A DNA stretch of 64,000 nucleotides from Elizabethkingia miricola. GTDB taxonomy: Bacteria > Bacteroidota > Bacteroidia > Flavobacteriales > Weeksellaceae. The translations under genes were made by a program, and so were the position numbers. The stretch spans positions 1 through 64,000 of the forward strand of contig NZ_LSGQ01000004.1 in NCBI RefSeq assembly GCF_001675285.1. The letters are read 5' to 3'. The notes under the pieces are model-generated. The model was not told where the DNA came from. It searched no databases and was given only the letters and a program-made list of their open reading frames with translations. Shown here one piece after another: positions 43,101-50,382 of the stretch (its first letter is position 1; the number at the start of each line of letters is the position of its first letter).

Positions 43101-44005
43101 CCTTTTTCGTCCTCTTTCCAGTAATCTCTGTTATAAGCATTAAGGTGCCCTTCATAGAAACCAAACTTTGGTAATAAAACCGGATTACCTGTAAGCTGAT
43201 AGAAATCGTTAAGCAAAGCAACCGGACCATCGTTTACCATAAGGAATAAGTCCAGATAATTATCATCATGAGACAGAGAAACTTTACCTTTCTCCTTTGC
43301 CCCGAAATCGTATTTCCCTTTCTTGAAGGTATACCACATCATTCCATAGCCTTTAGAAGACCAATAGAAAGGTGTTGGAGAAGCTACTCCACCATCTGTC
43401 CAACTGTTCTGGTTTTCAATAGCAATAGCCTTTCCTTTATGAGAAAAACGTCCGTTCTGAACACCGCCACCATAGAAATATTCCTGTGGATTTTCCTTTA
43501 GTGTAAGACTTGTTTTGTTTTTCTCAAAGTTTAATGGCTCTGCTTCTTCAACAACTACGGCTTTTGTCTGCAGATTGATAAGTTTAAAAAGAGAGGTATT
43601 CTTATCGAAAACTACCTGTACTTTGTCTGTTGTAATACTCAGTTGGTTATTATCCTGAGCAATATTAAGCTTGGTTACAGCTTTTCTTGGGTTGCTGACT
43701 AATATTTTAGCCTCTGGTTTGGCCTCCGGATTACGCATCCCTTTTCCACTGTTGTCCTGGAATAATCGGAAGATATTGTCCCCATAGAAATCCAGTAAAG
43801 CTTTTTGTTGGTTCGAGAATGTAATCTCGATGGTTGTAGCATTAATTTTTTTTGCATCTACTATTCTCAGTTGTTGCTGGGTAACATTCTCTACTTTAGC
43901 AGCAACAGTCTGTTGTGCCTGTACATAGTTTGTCAGAAATGTTGAGGAAGCAAATGCGAATAATACTCCGGCAGTAGGTTTAATACCCCAGAATTTTCTC
44001 TTCAT
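40142..44005 (-). CDS. multi-domain GH31 glycoside hydrolase with Fn3, F5/8C, dockerin-like and cohesin-like parts
   Basis: A 1287-residue exported protein (signal about residues 1-30). GH31 N-terminal beta-sandwich about 45-270, catalytic barrel about 275-640 with likely nucleophile D427 (VLKTDVAW) and acid/base D479 (WSGDQTGG), C-terminal sheets to about 800, Fn3-like 863-945, discoidin-like 950-1085, a dockerin-type EF-hand pair 1093-1152 (GDINNDKLIDRNDL, GDVNKNNLIDAYDI) and a beta domain 1160-1287. The nucleophile region lacks the alpha-glucosidase WxDMNE motif, so a different sugar, possibly alpha-N-acetylgalactosamine, is suspected. It is monocistronic. Confidence 0.85.
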   Translation of the reverse strand: MKRKFWGIKPTAGVLFAFASSTFLTNYVQAQQTVAAKVENVTQQQLRIVDAKKINATTIEITFSNQQKALLDFYGDNIFRLFQDNSGKGMRNPEAKPEAKILVSNPRKAVTKLNIAQDNNQLSITTDKVQVVFDKNTSLFKLINLQTKAVVVEEAEPLNFEKNKTSLTLKENPQEYFYGGGVQNGRFSHKGKAIAIENQNSWTDGGVASPTPFYWSSKGYGMMWYTFKKGKYDFGAKEKGKVSLSHDDNYLDLFLMVNDGPVALLNDFYQLTGNPVLLPKFGFYEGHLNAYNRDYWKEDEKGILFEDGKRYKESQKENGGIKESLNGEKNNYQFSARAVVDRYKNNDMPLGWVLPNDGYGAGYGQTETLDGNIKNLKEFGDYARKNGVEIGLWTQSDLHPKEGISALLQRDIIKEVRDAGVRVLKTDVAWVGDGYSFGLNGVSDVGNIMPKYGNDARPFIISLDGWAGTQRYAGIWSGDQTGGVWEYIRFHIPTYIGSGLSGQPNITSDMDGIFGGKKPIINTRDFQWKAFTPMQLNMDGWGSNEKYPHALGETATSINRNYLKLKSELLPYSYSIAKEAVNGLPMIRAMFLEEQNAYTQGKMTQYQFMYGPAFLVAPIYQETKTDDKGNDIRNGIYLPKGQWVDYLTGEQYDGGQIINSIDSPIWKLPVFVKRGAIIPLANPNNNVSEINRNLRIYEVYPLGKTSFTEYDDDGVSEQYKAGKGASTIIESNLVKDKAVVTVFPAKGNFDGQTKEKATEFRISVTAKPENIIAKVGNKKVKLKEVTSLAEFEAQENVYYYNEKPNFNRFSTKGTEFEKVQIIKNPQVWVKTAKADITNQKVSLELEGYKFDPENHLKITSGSLTAPKNVQITDKNLEAYTVKPTWDKVPNADYYEIDFNGLKYSTIKDIELLFEGLTAETDYTFKVRAVNKDGASDWTSFAAKTKSNPLEFAIKGISGSTSVDAQEGFEVYKLFDEEEGNMWHTKYRVKAVPFDLVVDLKSINQLDKFQLLPRNDGRNGLIKKGKVSYSMDKQTWTDAGTFEWKDDFDPKEFTFTSHPTARYVKISVEQAIGDYGTGRELYVFKVPGTESYLPGDINNDKLIDRNDLTSYTNYTGLRKGDADFEGYVSNGDVNKNNLIDAYDISVVATQLDGGVDEAKIEKVSGKLEITTPKQNYNKDEIVEVTVKGTNLKSVNALSFALPYNAQDYEFVGIQTLDTKKMENLTNDRLHSNREKVLYPTFVNLGKQEALNGSNNLFIIKFKAKKNLKFNLKSQQGILVDKDLNSVNF

Positions 44006-44039
44006 AATATTTAAATTTTCCTGGTTAATAAGAATCTTA

Positions 44040-44047
44040 CAAATTTA
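44040..44047 (-). promoter_or_regulatory. -7 box for the GH31 gene
   Basis: The minus strand reads TAAATTTG (TAnnTTTG), 34 bases before the start codon at 44005. The remaining divergent gap up to 44246 holds nothing else I can support. Confidence 0.5.
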
Positions 44048-44246
44048 ACAAGCATAATTGTATTTAAGGCATTATAAGTATAAAAATATTACTAAAGACA
44101 CAACAATCTTAAATATAACATTATAAATTATCAGAACACTCCTCGAAAACACTCTTTTAATTATATATAATATTAATATTTCTTTACCAAAACATATATT
44201 TTTTAAACAATAACTCCTGTATTATTAAATAAGCAGTCTTTTTATT

Positions 44247-44254
44247 TATTTTTG
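44247..44254 (+). promoter_or_regulatory. -7 box for the GT32 gene
   Basis: TATTTTTG matches TAnnTTTG, 28 bases before the ATG at 44283. Confidence 0.5.
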
Positions 44255-44282
44255 TATTATTATATTAAAAACTAAAATAAAG

Positions 44283-44942
44283 ATGGCAATTCCAAAAGTT
44301 ATCTATCAAACTTATAAAGATAAAATTCCTTGGTATACTCATTTTATCATATGGAGATTCAGACGAAAAAATAAAGATTTTCAATATGAATTTTATAACG
44401 ATGAACAGGTTGATTTTTTTATAAAAAATAACTTTCCTTCTGATATTTATCATGCATATTCCAGGCTTCAGATAGGAGCTGCAAAAGCAGATTTTTTCCG
44501 TTATGCAATATTATATAAAAAAGGAGGGGTATATCTGGACATCGACAGTGATATTCTGATTGATCTCAATACGTTTATACAACCCGATGATAAAGCTATT
44601 CTTACTTATGAAAAAAATAACAAAGTATATGCACAATGGGCCATGTTTTATGAGAAAGGGCACCCATTTCTGAAAGAAACTATAAGATTTATTGTACACA
44701 ATATTCAGCATAATAAATACCCACATAACGTACACGCCACTACTGGGCCTTCTATTTATACAGCAGCAGTACGCAGAGTGATTTTAAAAGATCCAGATGT
44801 TTCATTTAGAATGACTACAAAAAATTATAAAGGAAAACTGAGATTTAAATATATTATGGCCCGGATATTAATGAACAAACTCATTAATCCGGAATATTGG
44901 AAAAGAAAACAATTAACAACTCCCGTAGTCAGGCCTGAGTAG
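44283..44942 (+). CDS. glycosyltransferase family 32 (OCH1-like)
   Basis: A 219-residue GT32-type transferase. It begins AIPKVIYQTYKDK, the usual GT32 opening, has the AAKADFFRYAILYKKGGVYLD block and the DxD-type metal/nucleotide-sugar motif LDIDSD near residue 85, then a TTGPSIYTAAV stretch. It would add a sugar to a lipopolysaccharide, capsule or other glycan. It stands alone between the GH31 gene and the PDH genes; donor and acceptor are unknown. Confidence 0.85.
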   Translation: MAIPKVIYQTYKDKIPWYTHFIIWRFRRKNKDFQYEFYNDEQVDFFIKNNFPSDIYHAYSRLQIGAAKADFFRYAILYKKGGVYLDIDSDILIDLNTFIQPDDKAILTYEKNNKVYAQWAMFYEKGHPFLKETIRFIVHNIQHNKYPHNVHATTGPSIYTAAVRRVILKDPDVSFRMTTKNYKGKLRFKYIMARILMNKLINPEYWKRKQLTTPVVRPE

Positions 44943-44966
44943 AAATCATAAACACTTTTTATAAAC

Positions 44967-45004
44967 GAAAAAAGCCCTCCTCAATGAAGAAGAAGGCTTT
45001 TTTC
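44967..45004. terminator. bidirectional terminator between GT32 and PDH E2 genes
   Basis: A 10-bp stem, GAAAAAAGCC with GGCTTTTTTC, closes an 18-base region with partial inner pairing. It lies between converging genes. Confidence 0.75.
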
Positions 45005-45022
45005 TATTATTTTGTTGAACTT

Positions 45023-46606
45023 TTATACCAATAAGCTTAATGGATTTTCAAGGTAAGTTCTTAAAGTTTGTAAGAACTGAGCACCTGTAGCACCATCAAC
45101 CACTCTGTGGTCACAAGCTAATGAAAGCTTCATCGTATTACCAACTACAATCTGACCATCTTTAACAACAGGCTTCTCGATGATAGCACCTACTGAAAGA
45201 ATAGCAGCATTTGGCTGATTGATAATACTTGTAAATGTTTCGATACCGAACATTCCAAGGTTAGAAATAGAGAAAGTACTTCCTTCCATTTCGTTAGCTT
45301 TAAGACCTTTGTTTTTAGCTCTTGCAGCCATATCTTTTACTGAAGCCGAAATTTCAGAGTAAGACATATGATCTGTATTCTTCAACACAGGAACTACTAA
45401 CCCGTCTGGAATAGCCACAGCTACACCAATGTTGATGTTTCCACGGTGAATGATCTTATCACCTGCCCATGAGCTGTTTACTTGTGGATGCTTTCTTAAA
45501 GCAATTGCAGTAGCCTTAATAATCATATCGTTGAAAGATACTTTAGTATCTGGCAAGCTGTTGATCTCTTTTCTTGCTGCAATAGCTTTATCCATATTAA
45601 TTTCCACCATCAGGTAGTAATGAGGAGCCGTGAATTTACTTTCAGAAAGTCTTTTCGCGATCACGTTACGAACCTGAGAGTTTGGAGTTTCAGTATCTTC
45701 ACCAGCTACAAAGTTAACTACAGCTTTAGCAGGAGCTGCCGTTGCAGCTGTAGCAGCCTGTGTAGAAGGTTGATAATTTTCAACGTCTTTCTTCACGATT
45801 CTACCACCATCACCTGAACCTTTAACATCTGAAATATCGATTCCTTTATCTGAAGCAATTTTACGTGCTAATGGAGAAATTGCTACTCTGTCACCTGTAG
45901 ATGAAGCTGCAACAACTTCTTCTTTTGGCTGAGTTGCAACTGGCTTTTCAGATGCCGCCGGAGCCGCATCGGATTTAGCCGCAGGTTTTCCTGAAGTTAA
46001 TCCAGAAACATCTGTTCCTGCAGGACCAATAATTGCTAAAACAGTGTCAACTAATGCTGCACCAGATTCAGCTACCCCTTGATAAAGTAATGTTCCGTTG
46101 AATTCAGATTCGAAATCCTGTACCGCTTTATCGGTTTCAATTTCTGCTAGAATATCTCCTTCTTTTACTGCATCACCAACATTCTTGTGCCATTTAGCAA
46201 CTTTACCTTCTGTCATTGTATCAGAAAGACGAGGCATTGTGATAATTTCTACACCAGCAGGTACTTCTGCTGAAGCAGTAGATTCAGCTGCTGCAGGTTT
46301 TGCTGCTGCCTGTGCAGGAGCTTCTTCTTTTGCAGGTGCGCCACCGATTAATGCTGAAATATCTTCGCCTTCTTTACCAATAATACATAAAACAGTATCT
46401 ACAGGAGCTTGACCACCTTCAGCAACACCCTGATAAAGTAATGTTCCGTTGATTTCAGATTCAAAGTCCTGTACTGCTTTATCAGTTTCGATTTCAGCAA
46501 GAAGATCTCCTTCTTTAACCGTATCACCTACATTTTTATGCCATTTTGAAACCTTACCTTCCGTCATAGTATCCGAAAGACGCGGCATTGTGATTACTTC
46601 TGCCAT
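45023..46606 (-). CDS. pyruvate dehydrogenase E2, dihydrolipoamide acetyltransferase
   Basis: A 527-residue E2 with two N-terminal lipoyl domains (lipoyl lysines K43 and K160, both in ETDKAVQDFE), joined by Ala/Pro-rich linkers, a peripheral-subunit-binding domain (AISPLARKIASDKGIDISDVKGSG, about residues 232-265) and the catalytic domain ending in the HRVVDGATGAQFL motif. It transfers acetyl groups to CoA in the pyruvate dehydrogenase complex. The two lipoyl domains are nearly identical, implying recent duplication or conversion. It follows the E1-alpha gene after 82 bp. Confidence 0.94.
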   Translation of the reverse strand: MAEVITMPRLSDTMTEGKVSKWHKNVGDTVKEGDLLAEIETDKAVQDFESEINGTLLYQGVAEGGQAPVDTVLCIIGKEGEDISALIGGAPAKEEAPAQAAAKPAAAESTASAEVPAGVEIITMPRLSDTMTEGKVAKWHKNVGDAVKEGDILAEIETDKAVQDFESEFNGTLLYQGVAESGAALVDTVLAIIGPAGTDVSGLTSGKPAAKSDAAPAASEKPVATQPKEEVVAASSTGDRVAISPLARKIASDKGIDISDVKGSGDGGRIVKKDVENYQPSTQAATAATAAPAKAVVNFVAGEDTETPNSQVRNVIAKRLSESKFTAPHYYLMVEINMDKAIAARKEINSLPDTKVSFNDMIIKATAIALRKHPQVNSSWAGDKIIHRGNINIGVAVAIPDGLVVPVLKNTDHMSYSEISASVKDMAARAKNKGLKANEMEGSTFSISNLGMFGIETFTSIINQPNAAILSVGAIIEKPVVKDGQIVVGNTMKLSLACDHRVVDGATGAQFLQTLRTYLENPLSLLV

Positions 46607-46688
46607 AATTTTCTTTATTTAAAAATTTGAAATTTGAGAATTGAGATTATAAAATACTTTATACTCAAATTCTAAATTAATATCGTTA
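46607..46688. repeat. imperfect AATTTGA-type inverted repeat between PDH genes
   Basis: This gap holds AATTTGAGAATTGAG-type sequence (about 46624-46645) and a degenerate inverted copy, ACTCAAATTCTAAATT (about 46663-46678). The motif resembles the repeats bordering the S23 gene at 16374-16796. No gene is inside. Confidence 0.4.
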
Positions 46689-47690
46689 TTAGTTTTCTAG
46701 TTTATCAATGAATGGATAGTCTGGCTCTGAGTATACAAAGTCATAAACCTGAGATAAATCTGGATATGCAGAGTTTTCCATGAATTCTACACACTCTTCA
46801 ACAAATTCTTTAGACTTTTCGTCGATAGCTTCTAATTCAGATTCAGTAGCCCAATTGTTTTCAAGAATTCTGCTCTTCACTAACTCGATAGGGTCTTCAT
46901 TCTTCATCATCCCTACTTCTTCTTTAGTTCTGTATGGCTCAGCATCAGACATAGAGTGACCTCTGTAACGGTAAGTTCTAGCTTCTAAGAATGTTGGTCC
47001 TTCTCCTCTTCTTGCTCTTTCGATAGCTTCGAAAGCAGCTTCAGCAACTTTTTCAGGATCCATAGCATCTACAGGCATACAAGGCATTTCATATCCTAAA
47101 CCTAATTTGTAAATATCTTCGTGGTTTGAAGTTCTTTTTACAGAAGTACCCATTGCATACTGGTTGTTCTCCACAACAAATACTACCGGAAGTTTCCAGT
47201 TCATTGCCATGTTGAAAGTCTCGTGAAGAGATCCTTGACGTGCAGCACCATCTCCGAAGAAACAGATGTTTACACCACCAGTTTTGAAATATTTATCTCC
47301 AAAAGCGATACCTGCTCCTAATGGAATCTGGCCACCTACAATACCGTGACCTCCGTAAAAACGGTGCTCTTTGCTAAAAATGTGCATAGAACCACCCATA
47401 CCATGTGAAGTACCGGTAACTTTACCACATAATTCCGCCATAATTCTTTTAGGATCAACCCCCATTGCCATTGGATGGATATGACATCTGTACGCAGTAA
47501 TCATACTGTCTTTGGTTAAATCCATTGCATGTGTAAAACCTGCAGGGATTGCCTCCTGACCGTTGTAAAGGTGTAAGAAACCTCTGATTTTCTGCTTCAA
47601 ATAAAGAGAACGACACTTATCTTCGAAGCGTCTCCACATCGTCATATCCTCGTACCATTTCAGGTAGACTTCTTTAGAAAATTCTTTCAT
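46689..47690 (-). CDS. pdhA: pyruvate dehydrogenase E1 component, alpha subunit
   Basis: A 333-residue E1-alpha. The thiamine-diphosphate motif runs from GDGAARQGSLHETFNMA to ENNQYAMGTS (about residues 155-190). Earlier blocks are GFLHLYNGQEAIPAG and GSMHIFSKEHRFYGGHGIVGGQ, and the phosphorylation-loop-like stretch RYRGHSMSDAEPYRT is near 250. It decarboxylates pyruvate together with an E1-beta subunit, which is not encoded in this window. A TATTTTTG -7 box lies at 47762-47769. Confidence 0.95.
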   Translation of the reverse strand: MKEFSKEVYLKWYEDMTMWRRFEDKCRSLYLKQKIRGFLHLYNGQEAIPAGFTHAMDLTKDSMITAYRCHIHPMAMGVDPKRIMAELCGKVTGTSHGMGGSMHIFSKEHRFYGGHGIVGGQIPLGAGIAFGDKYFKTGGVNICFFGDGAARQGSLHETFNMAMNWKLPVVFVVENNQYAMGTSVKRTSNHEDIYKLGLGYEMPCMPVDAMDPEKVAEAAFEAIERARRGEGPTFLEARTYRYRGHSMSDAEPYRTKEEVGMMKNEDPIELVKSRILENNWATESELEAIDEKSKEFVEECVEFMENSAYPDLSQVYDFVYSEPDYPFIDKLEN

Positions 47691-47761
47691 GTGTAACTAT
47701 TGTTATTTATTTAATAATCACAAATAACCATTAAGGTTTTATGATTATTGAATCGAGAGCA

Positions 47762-47769
47762 CAAAAATA
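47762..47769 (-). promoter_or_regulatory. -7 box upstream of pdhA
   Basis: The minus strand reads TATTTTTG, 71 bases before the pdhA start, leaving a sizeable 5' leader. Confidence 0.45.
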
Positions 47770-47850
47770 CTAAAAAACTTCTTTATTTTCTGCATAAGAT
47801 TATGAAGTCTGATTATATTTCTGTGAACAGATTCTAAAATTGTTTTATTA

Positions 47851-48867
47851 TTAATCTCTGCTTTCCAAATGTTTTTGCCACTGCCATGTTGTTTTCAGGG
47901 CTTCTGTAAGACTTGTATCAGCCTTCCAGCCTAGCTCTGCCTCTGCTTTTGATGCATTTGCATAAGCTATTGTAATATCACCGTCACGACGTGGTTTAAA
48001 CTCATATTTCACTTCTACATCATTAGCTGTTTCAAAGCTTTTAACAACTTCCAATACAGATGATCCTTTACCTGTTCCAAGGTTATAAATATCTACAACT
48101 GTATCAGTATCTGCAGCGATTAGCTTTTTAAGAGAAGCAACGTGTGCTTTTGCCAAGTCCACTACATAGATATAATCACGAACAGCTGTTCCGTCTGGTG
48201 TTGGATAATCGTTTCCGAAAATACTTAAATACTCGCGGACACCTGCTGCAGTCTGGCTAACATAAGGAATAAGATTGTTAGGAACACCAAGAGGCAGCTC
48301 TCCGATTAAAGCACTTGGATGGGCGCCAATAGGATTAAAATATCTTAGTAAACTTACTTTCTTATGATGGGCAATAGCAAAATCTTTGATAATCTCTTCT
48401 CCCATCTGCTTGGTTTTCCCATAAGAAGATTCAGGTAATTTAAGCTCTGTTTCTTCATTAATAGGCATTTCATCTGCTTGTCCGTAAACAGTACATGATG
48501 AGCTGAAAATAAAGTTAGAAATATTTTTCTCTTTAAATTCCTGAAGAATATTGATCAGAGAAAAAAGATTATTTTCGTAGTAATCAACTGGCTTTTCCTG
48601 ACTCTCTCCTACTGCTTTATAAGCTGCAAAATGAATACAGCCTTCAATTTTATGAGCCTCTAAAACCTGAGTTAACAGCTCTCTTCTTTTTAAATCAAAA
48701 GGATAGAATGTTGGTCTTACGCCTGTAATTTTCTCAATACCGTCCAGAACTCTTTTCTCGGTATTGGAAAGATCATCGATAATTACAACATCAAAGTTGT
48801 TCTGGATAAGCTCTACTACTGTATGCGAACCTATATACCCCAGTCCTCCTGTTACTAATATTGCCAT
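47851..48867 (-). CDS. galE: UDP-glucose 4-epimerase
   Basis: A 338-residue short-chain dehydrogenase-type epimerase. The NAD-binding motif is VTGGLGYIGSHT at the N-terminus. The catalytic residues are in IFSSSCTVYG and SSYGKTKQMGEE (YxxxK). HPSALIGELPLGVPNNLIPYV and NLGTGKGSSVLEVV are typical GalE blocks. It interconverts UDP-glucose and UDP-galactose and feeds surface-glycan synthesis. It lies 17 bp downstream of the DegT-family gene, so the two are probably co-transcribed. Confidence 0.94.
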   Translation of the reverse strand: MAILVTGGLGYIGSHTVVELIQNNFDVVIIDDLSNTEKRVLDGIEKITGVRPTFYPFDLKRRELLTQVLEAHKIEGCIHFAAYKAVGESQEKPVDYYENNLFSLINILQEFKEKNISNFIFSSSCTVYGQADEMPINEETELKLPESSYGKTKQMGEEIIKDFAIAHHKKVSLLRYFNPIGAHPSALIGELPLGVPNNLIPYVSQTAAGVREYLSIFGNDYPTPDGTAVRDYIYVVDLAKAHVASLKKLIAADTDTVVDIYNLGTGKGSSVLEVVKSFETANDVEVKYEFKPRRDGDITIAYANASKAEAELGWKADTSLTEALKTTWQWQKHLESRD

Positions 48868-48884
48868 AGTTATAGTTTTGGTTT

Positions 48885-50009
48885 TTATTTCATGAACTCT
48901 AAAACAGCATCGGTAATATACTTCAACTGCTCTTCATCTAACTCAGTATGCATTGGTAAAGAGATTACCTGATCTAATAACTTATCAGTATTTACAAAGT
49001 CTGCATCATCGCTTTCCTGGAAGTAAGCCTTCTGCTTTCTTAAAGCTACCGGATAATAGATCATGGCAGGAATTTCTTTAGAAGTTAAAAACTCCTGAAG
49101 TTCATTTCTTTTACCGTTTAGGATTCTTAATGTATACTGATGGAAAACGTGTGTAGAGTCTGTTGCTCTCTCTGGGACTAAGATGTCCGGATGATTTGCG
49201 AATGCATTATCATAATAAGCTGCAGCTTCGTTTCTTGCTTTTGCATATTCATCAAGAAGTCTTAGTTTTATTCTAAGAACGGCTGCCTGCACACTGTCTA
49301 AACGGGAATTAACTCCTACCTCATCATGATAATATCTGCGGTACATTCCATGGTTTACAATACCGCGGATTTTATATTCCAACTCATCATCATTAGTAAA
49401 TATCGCACCACCATCTCCATAACATCCAAGGTTTTTAGACGGGAAGAAAGATGTAGTACCTAAAGTACCCATCGTTCCGGATTTCTTTTTAGTTCCGTCG
49501 GAGAATGTATAATCGGCACCAATAGCCTGAGCATTGTCTTCTATTACATAGAGATTATGCTCTTTAGCTACTTTTAGTATTTCTTCCATATTGGAACATT
49601 GTCCGAATAAATGAACAGGAATAATAGCTTTAGTTTTTGGCGTGATTGCAGCTTTCAGCTTTTCAATATCAATTGTAAAGGTATTGTAATCTACATCTAC
49701 CAAAACAGACTTTAGCTTTAATAAATGAATCACCTCTACCGTAGCGGCAAAGGTGAAATCTGCTGTTATTACTTCGTCTCCTTCCTGAAGGTCTAATGCC
49801 ATTAATGCAATCTGCAAAGCATCGGTACCGTTGGCACAAGGAATAACGTGTTTTACGTCAAGGTAGTTTTGTAGTTCTGTCGTGAATTCTTTTACTTCTG
49901 GTCCGTTGATAAAGGCTGCTGACTCCATTACCTTTAACACTGCTGCATCTGCTTCGTTTTTTATTTTTTGATATTGACCTTGCAGGTCAACCATCTGTAT
50001 TTTTTTCAT
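48885..50009 (-). CDS. DegT/DnrJ/EryC1/StrS family aminotransferase
   Basis: A 374-residue PLP-dependent sugar aminotransferase. The PLP lysine lies in TTSFFPSKNLGCYGDGGA near residue 185, with CANGTDALQIALMAL near 60, VHLFGQCSNMEEI near 130 and RLDSVQAAVLRIKL near 235. It would transaminate a nucleotide-linked keto sugar for lipopolysaccharide or capsule synthesis. It heads a unit with galE. A TAAATTTG -7 box lies at 50027-50034. Confidence 0.9.
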   Translation of the reverse strand: MKKIQMVDLQGQYQKIKNEADAAVLKVMESAAFINGPEVKEFTTELQNYLDVKHVIPCANGTDALQIALMALDLQEGDEVITADFTFAATVEVIHLLKLKSVLVDVDYNTFTIDIEKLKAAITPKTKAIIPVHLFGQCSNMEEILKVAKEHNLYVIEDNAQAIGADYTFSDGTKKKSGTMGTLGTTSFFPSKNLGCYGDGGAIFTNDDELEYKIRGIVNHGMYRRYYHDEVGVNSRLDSVQAAVLRIKLRLLDEYAKARNEAAAYYDNAFANHPDILVPERATDSTHVFHQYTLRILNGKRNELQEFLTSKEIPAMIYYPVALRKQKAYFQESDDADFVNTDKLLDQVISLPMHTELDEEQLKYITDAVLEFMK

Positions 50010-50382
50010 GTAAGACTATTATCGTACAAATTTATTATTTTATTTTCAGAACCTGTTATAAAAATGAGTTATATCATTCATTAACCACAACTATTACCAG
50101 AAAAGCTTTACAGACATTTACCTCTTCAGTAAATATGTTCAAAAATGGACAACCGGTGTACGAAAATGAACACTGTCAACTTTTTTTTAAAATGCAACTT
50201 ACTGATTTAAAGTAAATAATAATACCATTTATTTTTTGGTATTCTTTTAACATTAATATAGGTAAGAAAAAATAATTACCAAAAATTAGATTTTACATTT
50301 TTAAAAATTTAATTGGAAAATTTGCATAACTAATATTTTAGTGATAAAATTGTATAACTAAAACATTAGGTAAATAACTAAT
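50010..50382. other. upstream region of the outer-membrane receptor gene
   Basis: This gap lies between the DegT-family gene (-) and the receptor gene (+). It carries a -7 box for the former (TAAATTTG, 50027-50034), a 10-base direct repeat at 50142 and 50163, and a small hairpin at 50221-50243 with 7-bp arms (AATACCA/TGGTATT). No ORF was seen in the remainder. Confidence 0.6.
50142..50172 (+). promoter_or_regulatory. direct repeat AAAATGRACA, candidate activator site
   Basis: AAAATGGACA (50142-50151) and AAAATGAACA (50163-50172) differ by one base and are spaced 21 bp start to start, two helical turns. This spacing is typical of LytTR-type response regulator sites. It lies about 210 bp before the receptor ATG. 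Binding is inferred. Confidence 0.4.

Noticed and set aside
45023-47690. complete pyruvate dehydrogenase operon
   Set aside because: Only E1-alpha and E2 are present; E1-beta and E3 are not in this window.
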